Assembly: GCF_029946515.1 (NCBI RefSeq)
Contig: NZ_JARZHH010000028.1
Coordinates: forward strand, 1 to 64,000
Origin: Polyangium sp. 6x1
GTDB lineage: Bacteria; Myxococcota_A; Polyangia; Polyangiales; Polyangiaceae
Reading direction: 5' to 3'
Length of the DNA: 64,000 nucleotides
The notes beneath the pieces were generated by a model, which was not told where the DNA came from, made no database searches, and worked only from the letters and a program-made list of their open reading frames with translations. A program made the translations under genes and the position numbers. Of this stretch, positions 34,639 through 42,009 are shown in pieces. Positions within the stretch are counted from its first letter, which is position 1. The number at the start of each line of letters is the position of its first letter.

Positions 34639-35619
34639 TCACGCGCCCTTGTCGCTGATGTCGAGCGTGACCAAGACCGACAAGAGCGCCGGCCCCTTCG
34701 AGGCGTCGAGCTTCTGCTCCGCCTCGCGCACCGCCTCGGCGAGGAGCGCGCGCGCGCTCTTCCGATCGGGCGTCGATCCCCGCCGCTCCACGCTCACGCG
34801 CGTGAAGGGCAGCGTGCCCTCCGAGGCGAGCGTCTGCGTGAGGGACCTGCGCTTCAGGGTGTCCGCGCGCGCCCGCGTCGCGCTCGGCGGCGGCGTGCCG
34901 CGCGACGCCTCGATGCGCACGTCCGCGGGCGCCACGACGCTCGCGAGCACCGCGCTCTTCGGCAGCCCGCCGTCGTCGGGATGCACGTGCACCGGGGCTC
35001 CGTCGGCGCTCGGCGTCCCGCTGAGCAGGTACGCCTGCGCCGCGCCCGCCACCATGCGCAGCTCCACCGACAAGGACCTCCGCATCTCGTCTTGCCGCAA
35101 GATCGAGCGCGCCTCGCGCAGATACTTGGACGCCGAAAGATCGCTCCTCTCGCGCCCCGCGAGCTGCTTCAGCACGCCGAGCACGAGCGGATCGTCGAGC
35201 GTCTCGAGCGAATCCTGCGCGGCGCCGAGGCTCGCCTGCACGGCCGACGAGCTCGTCTCGAGGCGCGCGGCGGCGAGCGCGTCGACGAGCTCGCGGGCAT
35301 CGCGCAGCGTCTTGCTGGCGATCACCTCGCAAAGCGCGCGCGCGCTGCGGGCCGTGCGCAGCCTGTCGCAGTCGCCGTCGATGTTGAGCTCGGTCGCGCG
35401 CGCTTCGAGCACCTCGACGAGTTTGCGCGTCGCGGGCATGATCGCGCGGACGACCTCCAGCACCTTGCGCCCGAACTCTTCCACGGCCTTCGCGGAGAGC
35501 GCGCGCTCCGTCAGGCTCACGCCGAGGATCCCCGTCCCGAGGACGACGGCCCGCGCCCATGTCGTCGGCTCCGGCAGGGAGCCCGCGCTGCTGTCGATCC
35601 CGGTCCTGCTCTTCCCCAT
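34639..35619 (-). CDS. Unrecognised mostly helical protein
   Basis: A 326-residue soluble protein with no signal peptide. Residues ~35-220 are predicted helices rich in Ala, Leu, Arg and Glu. Residues ~225-290 contain Pro and strand-forming segments (SAVLASVVAPADVRIEA, FTRVSVERRG), and a last helix ends at DISDKGA. GGAGAGG lies 4 nt before the ATG at 35619, supporting the start. It is convergent with miaA (4 bp) and divergent from the M14 peptidase gene. I cannot name a family. Confidence 0.65.
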   Translation of the reverse strand: MGKSRTGIDSSAGSLPEPTTWARAVVLGTGILGVSLTERALSAKAVEEFGRKVLEVVRAIMPATRKLVEVLEARATELNIDGDCDRLRTARSARALCEVIASKTLRDARELVDALAAARLETSSSAVQASLGAAQDSLETLDDPLVLGVLKQLAGRERSDLSASKYLREARSILRQDEMRRSLSVELRMVAGAAQAYLLSGTPSADGAPVHVHPDDGGLPKSAVLASVVAPADVRIEASRGTPPPSATRARADTLKRRSLTQTLASEGTLPFTRVSVERRGSTPDRKSARALLAEAVREAEQKLDASKGPALLSVLVTLDISDKGA

Positions 35620-35738
35620 TCGACCTCTCCGCGGCCGAGTATAGGCGAAAGGCCGTGCGCGCGCCGAGGCGCTTCGCCGCGCGGGACGAACCGGCGCTCT
35701 GGCCCACGATCCCTCCCCGCTCCGACGCCGTTCGTGGC

Positions 35739-36860
35739 ATGATGCATTTCATGCACGTCGACGCGGACCTCTGCGGCGGGAGCATTGTCGTGACCGGCCA
35801 CCGTCACGGGACCGACGCCGAGCTTTCCTTGCGCGCCGACAGCGCCGCCGGCATCCGGCAATGGTTCCATTTCCGCGTACGAGGCGCGCGCGGCCGCGAC
35901 GTCGAGCTCGCGATCACCAACGCGGGCGAGGCGATGCACCCGGACGCCTTCCACGGCTACCGCGCGCTCGCATCGTATGACCTCGAACGATGGTTCCGCG
36001 TCCCCACCCATTTCGACGGCCGGCGCCTCGTCCTCCAGCACCGGCCCGAGCACGACAGGGTCCATTATTCGTATTTTGCCGCCTATCCCCTGGAACGCCT
36101 CGGCGCGCTCCTCTCGGTCGTCGATCGCTCGCCGCGGGCGCGCGTCCTTTCGATCGGCGCGAGCCCCGAGGGGCGCCCGATCCACCTCGTCGTCCTCGGC
36201 GAGGAACACCCGGGCAAGCGCCGCCTCTGGATCGCGGGCCGGCAGCACCCGGGCGAGACGATGGGCTCGTGGTTCGTCGAGGGCGCGCTCGCGCGGCTGC
36301 TCGCCGAGGACGATCCGGTCACGGACGCGCTCCTCGACGAGGCCGTCGTGTACGTCGTACCGATCGTGAACCCGGACGGCAGCACGCGCGGCAATTTCCG
36401 CACGAACGCGGCGGGGCGTGATCTCAATCGTGAATGGCAGGCGCCGAGCCGCGAGGCGAGCCCCGAGGTCCTCGCCGTGCGGAGCGTCATGGAGCAGGCA
36501 GGCGTCGACCTCTTCCTCGACGTGCACGGCGACGAGCACGCCGAGGTCGCCTTCGCCATCGGCTGCGCGGGAAACCCGGGCTACTCCGAGCGCCTCTACG
36601 AGCTCGAGCGACGTTTCGCGCGGAGCCTCGCGCGGCGCGACGGCGGTTTTTCCTCGGAGCTCGATTATGGCGCGGATGACCCGGGCAAGGGCGATCTGCG
36701 CATCGGCAACAACTGGGTCGGCGAGCGCTTCGATTGCTTGTCCATGACGATCGAGATGCCGTTCAAGGAAGGCCCGAGCGGCTTCGGGCCCGATCGCGCC
36801 GAAGGGCTCGGGCGCTCCTCGCTCGAGGCCGTGCTCGAATCTTTGGGCGTGCTGCGCTAG
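35739..36860 (+). CDS. M14-family zinc carboxypeptidase, cytosolic-carboxypeptidase-like
   Basis: A 373-residue peptidase of the M14 superfamily. An N-terminal beta domain (~1-125, SIVVTGHRHGTDAELSL, WFHFRVRGARG) precedes the catalytic domain, as in CCP/AGBL-like and AGTPBP-type enzymes. Zinc ligands are visible in RQHPGETMGSW (HxxE) and DVHGDE. The catalytic Glu lies in LSMTIEMPFKE. NPDGSTRGNFRTNAAGRDLNR is the substrate-binding segment. The start is one of two adjacent ATGs (35739/35742). The GT-C gene follows after 14 bp. Confidence 0.92.
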   Translation: MMHFMHVDADLCGGSIVVTGHRHGTDAELSLRADSAAGIRQWFHFRVRGARGRDVELAITNAGEAMHPDAFHGYRALASYDLERWFRVPTHFDGRRLVLQHRPEHDRVHYSYFAAYPLERLGALLSVVDRSPRARVLSIGASPEGRPIHLVVLGEEHPGKRRLWIAGRQHPGETMGSWFVEGALARLLAEDDPVTDALLDEAVVYVVPIVNPDGSTRGNFRTNAAGRDLNREWQAPSREASPEVLAVRSVMEQAGVDLFLDVHGDEHAEVAFAIGCAGNPGYSERLYELERRFARSLARRDGGFSSELDYGADDPGKGDLRIGNNWVGERFDCLSMTIEMPFKEGPSGFGPDRAEGLGRSSLEAVLESLGVLR

Positions 36861-36874
36861 GGTAGCGCCCCTCG

Positions 36875-38401
36875 ATGCTCGCTCGGCTCCTTCCCCTTTG
36901 GCGGCGCGTCCCCGCCTTCCTCGGCCGCGCCCTGCCCTGGCTCGTCGGCCTCGGCGCCGTCGCGTACGTCGGCATCTATCTCGTGCTCGCGGTCCTGCAC
37001 CTCCGCTATCCCTTCGAGCTCGAATGGATGGAGGGCGGCGCGGTCGACCACGTCCGCCACATCCTCGCGGGCAAACGCCTCTACGACCGCCCCACGATCG
37101 ATTTCGTCCCCTTCATCTACACGCCACTTTATTTCTACGTCTCCGCGGCCGCGAGCAAGGTCTTTGGCCTCGGCTTCTTCTCGCTGCGCCTCGTTTCGTT
37201 CCTCGCCTCGCTCGGCTGCTTCGCGCTCATCGCGCTCTTCGTGCACCGCGAGACGAAGAGCCGCCTTGCGGCCGTGCTCGCGGTGGGCCTCTTCGCGGGC
37301 ACGTACCGCGAGAGCGTCGCCTTCATGGATATCGCGCGGGTCGACTCGCTCTCGCTCCTGTTCTTGCTCCTCGGCCTCTACGTCCTCCGCTTCCGCGAGG
37401 GGCTCGGCTTCCGGCTCCTCTCCGTCGTTTTCTTTTTGCTCTCGTTCCTCACGAAACAATCGATGCTCGTGGCCGCGGCGCCGCTCGCGGCGTATGCGCT
37501 CTTCGCGGACGGCTGGAAGCGCGGGCTCGGGTTCGGCGTGGCGCTCTTCGGGACGATCGGCCTCTCGATCTTCGCGCTCGATCGCCTGCACGGCGGCTGG
37601 TTTCGTTATTACGTCTTCTTCCTGCCCTCGCAGCACCCGAACGTGCCGGCGATGTGGGTCGATTACTGGGTCGAAGACCTCTTCGCGCCGCTCGCCGTCT
37701 CGTTCGCGGCGGCCCTCTACTGGTTCGCGGCCTCGGGCGAGAGCGCGCGCAAGGCGCGGCTCTTCTGGTTCTTCGCCGCGGCCGGCTCGCTCGGGACCTC
37801 GTGGGGCGGGCGCCTGCACGCGGGCGGCTGGCCGAACGTGCTCATGCCCGCGTTCGCCGTGCTCGCCATTCTCTTCGGCCTCGGCGTCGCCGCGGCCCTC
37901 GAAAGCATCGGCCAGGCGCCGGAGGCCCTTCGCGCCCGCCTGCGCGCCGCGGCGTTCGGCGTCGCGGCCCTCCAGCTCGCGTGCGTCGTCTATGACCCAC
38001 GCCGCCTCGTGCCCTCGCGCAGCGACGAGCAAGCGGGCCACGCCTTCGTGAAGAAGCTCGCCGGATTGCCCGGCGACGTATGGCTCCCGGCGCACGGCCA
38101 CCTCGCGACGCTCGCGGGCAAGCGCCCGTTCGCGCATGAAATGGCCATCCAGGACATCCTGGGCATCGGCGGCGGCCCGGCCGGCAACGCGCTCCGGGAC
38201 GAGATACGCGATGCGCTGAAGACGCAGCGCTTCGGCGCGGTCATTCCGGACACCGATTTCTTCAAGCGAGAAATCAACCTGTTTTACATGCGAAACGAGA
38301 AGGACCCGCCGCTCTTCGGGGGAAGCGATTTCTTCCCGGTGACGGGGATGAGGACGCGGCCGCGGGGGGTATTTTATCCGCGGCCGGAGAAGCGGCGGTG
38401 A
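36875..38401 (+). CDS. Polytopic GT-C type glycosyltransferase
   Basis: A 508-residue membrane protein with ten or more predicted helices spread from residue ~20 to ~375, then a C-terminal soluble part. After the first helix comes FELEWMEGGAVDHVRHILAG, an acidic loop placed like the catalytic loop of Dol-P/undecaprenyl-P-sugar-dependent GT-C enzymes (GT39/GT83 type). The sugar and acceptor cannot be inferred. It starts 14 bp after the M14 peptidase stop, so the two probably share a transcript. Confidence 0.75.
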   Translation: MLARLLPLWRRVPAFLGRALPWLVGLGAVAYVGIYLVLAVLHLRYPFELEWMEGGAVDHVRHILAGKRLYDRPTIDFVPFIYTPLYFYVSAAASKVFGLGFFSLRLVSFLASLGCFALIALFVHRETKSRLAAVLAVGLFAGTYRESVAFMDIARVDSLSLLFLLLGLYVLRFREGLGFRLLSVVFFLLSFLTKQSMLVAAAPLAAYALFADGWKRGLGFGVALFGTIGLSIFALDRLHGGWFRYYVFFLPSQHPNVPAMWVDYWVEDLFAPLAVSFAAALYWFAASGESARKARLFWFFAAAGSLGTSWGGRLHAGGWPNVLMPAFAVLAILFGLGVAAALESIGQAPEALRARLRAAAFGVAALQLACVVYDPRRLVPSRSDEQAGHAFVKKLAGLPGDVWLPAHGHLATLAGKRPFAHEMAIQDILGIGGGPAGNALRDEIRDALKTQRFGAVIPDTDFFKREINLFYMRNEKDPPLFGGSDFFPVTGMRTRPRGVFYPRPEKRR

Positions 38402-38417
38402 GAGCTGCGGGGCGCGA

Positions 38418-39002
38418 TCACCGCGCCCACAACGCGGACATGTCGATCTCGACCGATTCGAATGGCTCCACGCGGAGGCGCATGTCGCCCTCGTAGGTCT
38501 CGACGTGCAGCCACTGTCCGTTCGTCAGGCGGTAGAGCTCGAGCGTCTGCTGGACGGGGTTGATGAGCCAGCAATGCTTCACGCCCTCGCGGCGGTAGAT
38601 CCGCATCTTCTTGCTGCGATCGATCGCCTCCGTCCGGTCGGAGAGGATCTCGCAAACCCAGTCCGGCGGAAGCGTGAACGCCGCGACGTCCGGCATCTCG
38701 GGCATACGCTCGCGACGCCATCCGGCGAGATCCGGGACCATCTTGTCCGGGCGGGGGCCGAGGTGCAGCTCCGGCTCGTCGAGGAGGATCCACCCGCTCG
38801 GTCCGGTATCGTCGTCATACGGACCGAGGACACGCCCGAGGCGAGAGGCGGCCCGTGCGTGGGTGGCGCGCGGGCGTGGAAAGAGGTGCAGCTCTCCGTC
38901 CAGGATCTCCGCGACCTCCAGCTCCGACGCCGCCTCGTACGCCGCCTCGACCTCCGGAGCGTTCGGCGGGGGAGATCGCGGCGCGGCAGGATCGACGCTC
39001 AT
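38418..39002 (-). CDS. Uma2-family putative endonuclease (DUF820)
   Basis: A 194-residue PD-(D/E)xK-fold protein of the Uma2 family. The core is VPDLAGWRRER (Asp), WVCEILSDRTEAIDRSKKMRIY (Glu and Lys), then GVKHCWLINPVQQTLELYRL. Such genes are abundant in cyanobacteria and Polyangia; their targets are mostly unknown. It is an orphan, convergent with the GT-C gene. A TATGGTAGGAT box lies ~10 nt before the ATG and could be a -10. Confidence 0.88.
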   Translation of the reverse strand: MSVDPAAPRSPPPNAPEVEAAYEAASELEVAEILDGELHLFPRPRATHARAASRLGRVLGPYDDDTGPSGWILLDEPELHLGPRPDKMVPDLAGWRRERMPEMPDVAAFTLPPDWVCEILSDRTEAIDRSKKMRIYRREGVKHCWLINPVQQTLELYRLTNGQWLHVETYEGDMRLRVEPFESVEIDMSALWAR

Positions 39003-39020
39003 GCCATCATCCTACCATAC

Positions 39021-39647
39021 TCACGACCCGATCGAGAACGTCACCGCCTCCCCCGTGAACGGCCCTCCGTCCTGGGCCACGCGGTTGTCCTCGAAGATCG
39101 CGTTCGTCACGACGAGCGTCACCGGCTCCCCCGTGAGCGCGAGCTTCGTCCACGAGGCCGCGTCGAACGTGTACGAAAGCTCCGTCGTGAAGACACGCAC
39201 GAGCTCCGGGCTCTTCGGCGTCGAGAACACGAGCAGATACGCGCGGCCGTTCACCGGCGCCCCGTGCGCCCAGGCGTCGCGCGGGCCGAAAAACGAGGCG
39301 ACAGCCTTCGCGGCCCCGACAAACCTTTCTCCGGTCGACGGCTCGCGCGCCGCGGAGGAGCCGCTCACGTGCCATTCGATCGTCGGCGGCACGTCCTTCG
39401 GCAGCGTTGCGCCCGCGGCCGGCGTGTCGACCGCCACGGCCTGCGCTGCATCGGTCTTCGGCGTGGCCAGGAGCAACGCCGCGAGCGCCTCGTCCGTCGC
39501 CTCGCCCGCGTAGATCACGCCCGACAGGTCCGGCTCGTTCGTCGCGGGCGGGTTCTCCGTCCCGCCTCCGCACGCGCCCACGCTCGTCCCGACGAACACC
39601 GCGCCGGCGAGCGATATGATTCCCACGATTCGTCCGATGGTCTTCAC
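39021..39647 (-). CDS. Lipoprotein, third gene of MbnP/MbnH operon
   Basis: A 208-residue predicted lipoprotein (IISLAGAVFVGTSVGAC). The mature part has beta-rich segments: PPTIEWHVSGSSAA, NGRAYLLVFSTPKSPELVRVFTTELSYTFD and EPVTLVVTNAIFED, suggesting an Ig-like or cupredoxin-like sandwich. No copper ligand cluster is obvious. The start is GTG 39647, overlapping the di-heme gene stop by 4 nt (GTGA), so translation is coupled. That placement suggests a role with MbnP/MbnH. Confidence 0.7.
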   Translation of the reverse strand: MKTIGRIVGIISLAGAVFVGTSVGACGGGTENPPATNEPDLSGVIYAGEATDEALAALLLATPKTDAAQAVAVDTPAAGATLPKDVPPTIEWHVSGSSAAREPSTGERFVGAAKAVASFFGPRDAWAHGAPVNGRAYLLVFSTPKSPELVRVFTTELSYTFDAASWTKLALTGEPVTLVVTNAIFEDNRVAQDGGPFTGEAVTFSIGS

Positions 39648-40852
39648 GGCATTCCTCCCGCGCTGTCCTGCTTCCAGGGGTCCGCGAAGCGCGGATCGAC
39701 GAGCAGCGCCTCGTCCGTCAGCGACGCGAGGAAAGCAAGCACATCGGCCTTCTCGTCCTCGGTCAACGAAAACCCATTGATGAGCTCACTCTTGTAGGGG
39801 TTCTTGCTCCCCACGCCCGCGTACGGGCCGTCCACGATCGTGCGCCCGCCGGCCGCGTAATGGTCGAGCACCTCGCCGAGCGTCGCGATGCTCCCGTCGT
39901 GCATGTACGGCGCCGTGATCGTGATGTTGCGGAGCGTCGGCGCGCGGAACCGGCCCATGTCCGTCGAGACGCCCGTCACCTCGTAGACGCCTCGATTGCC
40001 GTCCGGATACGCGCCCGTGCCGCCGAGGTTGTAGAGGCCGGTGTTGTGGAACATCGTCTCCGTGAACGTGCTGCCGTCGTGCACCACCGAGTCGGAGAAA
40101 TTGAAGCCGCCGTGGCAATGGAAGCACTCGAGCTTCTCCGAGAAGAACAGGTCCTTGCCCCGCTTCTGGGCCTCCGACAGCGCCTTCGAATCGCCGCCGT
40201 AGTTGTACCGGTCGTAGGCCGATCGATAGGAGATCACGCTGCGCTCGAACGCGCCGATCGCCCGCACGACGTTCTCGAGCCGCACGGGGTCGGCCTCGTC
40301 GGGGAACGCCTTCGGGAAGAGCGCCTCGTACACCGGCTCTTTGCGCAGTCGTTCGAGGAGCACGTCTTCCTTGCCGGCGAGCCCGAGCTCGACGGGCGTC
40401 TCGCCGAAAAGCGGCAGGAGCGCCTGCTCTTCGAGCTCCGTGATCAAGGGGTTTGCCCAGGTGAGCGTGGACAGATAGGCCACGTTCACGATCGACATCG
40501 AGCTCCGCGGGTGGACCTCGCCCGTCGATCCGAGCCCGCCGGCGCGCCCGTCCGTGAACGCGAGCTTCTGGTCGTGGCACGACGCGCAGCTCTGCGTCTC
40601 GTTCCCGGACAAACGTTTGTCGTAGAACAGGCGCCGGCCGAGCTCGACCTTGTCGACCGTCATGGGGTTGTCCGCGGAGATCTTGGGCTTCGGATACCCC
40701 GCGGGCAGGCCGAAATCCCAGGTCGCGGGGGCCGGGGGCGCGGGCGTGGGCGGCTCCCCGCCCTCCCCGCCGCAGCCGGCGAAGGAGCCGAGGAGCAAGA
40801 GGGCCGCGAGAGCCCCGTGCGCGGCCAGGGGGAGGAGGGCAGGGTTTTTCAT
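39644..40852 (-). CDS. Di-heme MauG/MbnH-type peroxidase, lipoprotein
   Basis: A 402-residue predicted lipoprotein (LLLLGSFAGC). Two c-type heme sites are visible: CASCH (Cys89, Cys92, His93) and CFHCH (Cys243, Cys246, His247). The family includes cytochrome c peroxidases and MauG. With the MbnP-type gene just upstream it fits MbnH, which oxidises a Trp of MbnP to kynurenine. Context residues include YMHDGSIATLGEVLDHYAAGG and LTEDEKADVLAFLASL. It starts 4 bp after the MbnP-type stop. Confidence 0.9.
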   Translation of the reverse strand: MKNPALLPLAAHGALAALLLLGSFAGCGGEGGEPPTPAPPAPATWDFGLPAGYPKPKISADNPMTVDKVELGRRLFYDKRLSGNETQSCASCHDQKLAFTDGRAGGLGSTGEVHPRSSMSIVNVAYLSTLTWANPLITELEEQALLPLFGETPVELGLAGKEDVLLERLRKEPVYEALFPKAFPDEADPVRLENVVRAIGAFERSVISYRSAYDRYNYGGDSKALSEAQKRGKDLFFSEKLECFHCHGGFNFSDSVVHDGSTFTETMFHNTGLYNLGGTGAYPDGNRGVYEVTGVSTDMGRFRAPTLRNITITAPYMHDGSIATLGEVLDHYAAGGRTIVDGPYAGVGSKNPYKSELINGFSLTEDEKADVLAFLASLTDEALLVDPRFADPWKQDSAGGMP

Positions 40853-40856
40853 GGAT

Positions 40857-41807
40857 TCACTCCGCCGCGAAGAGCTTCTGTTCGTCCGGATGAACCGACC
40901 CGTCATCCACGTGAATGCCGAGCCGGCCCATGACGGCTTTGCATTCGGTGTCGTCCGAGCCCGCCATGCAGCCCGGCGCGCCGTCCACGTTCTGCGAGAG
41001 GTCGCTCTCCGCGACGAGCGCTCCGTAATCGACGACGAACTTGCCCATCAGCGGATCAAAGTCCGTCAGGCGCACCTCCGGACGGTTCGGCCTGTCGCAG
41101 GCCGTGACCGCGCCCGCCGCGTCCTCCGTGCATCCCGTGCTGCCGATGTGCACGTTGAACGCCCCGCTGCCCGCCGCCGTCGGCACCGCGTCCACGCGGA
41201 GGAACTTGTACCCGCCGTTCCAGTTCCAGAACAGCGCGCTCAGGTTGAGCGGCGAAGGCGCCGTCGCCGCGTCGGCGTGGTTCAGCTCGAAAGGCACCCC
41301 GACCTTGAACGCGATGCCGGTGTAGCTCCCGGCCTGCACCCGGCCCTTGATCGTGGTGTTCGTCTCGCTCGTGCCGTTCGCGCAGGCGCCGGCCTTGTTC
41401 TCGAAATCGAGGAGCGCCAGGTCCTCGTGCTGCCAGAGCCCGTCCTGCGTGAGCTCGACCGGGAACTCCGCGCCGTCCTTGCGCAAGAGGCGTACGTCGT
41501 GCACGTAAAGCCGAAAATCGGTGATCCGCACCTCGGTGGAGGCGCTTCCCGCGGTGAACGTCTTTCCACAGTCGAATGCCTCGTTTCCGACGCGCGCCTC
41601 GAAAGCGATCTCCACGTCGACGAGGTTCGGTCCGCCGCCGGCCGATCCACCGGCTCCACCAGCGCCGCCGGCTCCACCCGCGCCGCCCGATCCGCCGTTG
41701 CCGCCCGATCCGCTGTCCCCGCTGCCTCCGCCGCACCCTGCGACGAGCGCCGCGCCGAGCGCCACGATGAGCCACCTTCCCCGCGAAGTACCAAGTTCAA
41801 AAGTCAC
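40857..41807 (-). CDS. MbnP-family copper-binding lipoprotein (metallo-mystery pair)
   Basis: A 316-residue predicted lipoprotein (LIVALGAALVAGC). A ~30-residue Gly/Ala tether leads to the MbnP domain. Landmarks: VEIAFEARVGNEAFDCG, ITDFRLYVHDVRLL, AGSYTGIAFKVGVPFELNH, LSALFWNWNGGYKFLRVD (Trp-rich) and FNVHIGSTGC. Several paired cysteines give the 'four-Cys' character. In characterised pairs a Trp is turned into kynurenine by MbnH to make a copper site. The GTG start at 41807 has a near-perfect GGAGGTGA ribosome site. No methanobactin genes are present. Confidence 0.92.
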   Translation of the reverse strand: MTFELGTSRGRWLIVALGAALVAGCGGGSGDSGSGGNGGSGGAGGAGGAGGAGGSAGGGPNLVDVEIAFEARVGNEAFDCGKTFTAGSASTEVRITDFRLYVHDVRLLRKDGAEFPVELTQDGLWQHEDLALLDFENKAGACANGTSETNTTIKGRVQAGSYTGIAFKVGVPFELNHADAATAPSPLNLSALFWNWNGGYKFLRVDAVPTAAGSGAFNVHIGSTGCTEDAAGAVTACDRPNRPEVRLTDFDPLMGKFVVDYGALVAESDLSQNVDGAPGCMAGSDDTECKAVMGRLGIHVDDGSVHPDEQKLFAAE

Positions 41808-42009
41808 GTCTCACCTCCGTCCGAAAGCCATGCACCCGTTCCGGTGTACAGGCAATGCGACAAATTGATGCATCCCCCATGCCACACGGCTCCGGGCTTT
41901 CCTTCGGCTGCGCGGCGCCATTGACGGAACCTCGGGGGGATGTTGAAGCCGCGTGGATCGTCGCGCAAGCCGCGTGCGTCGTGGCCGGGTTTCCTGTAGG
42001 GTGCCGGCC
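41808..42009. promoter_or_regulatory. Divergent promoter region, MbnP operon / triple-thioredoxin lipoprotein
   Basis: About 200 bp without a gene. GGAGGTGA for the leftward operon lies at its left edge. On the right, CTGTAGGGT (41994-42002) about 8 nt before the ATG could be a -10. TTGACG (~41921) is too far from it to be its -35. No clear copper-responsive operator is recognised. Confidence 0.3.

Noticed and set aside
38418-39002. Uma2 gene as sign of a transposon or defence island
   Set aside because: It is a single orphan gene without flanking repeats, transposase or defence genes.
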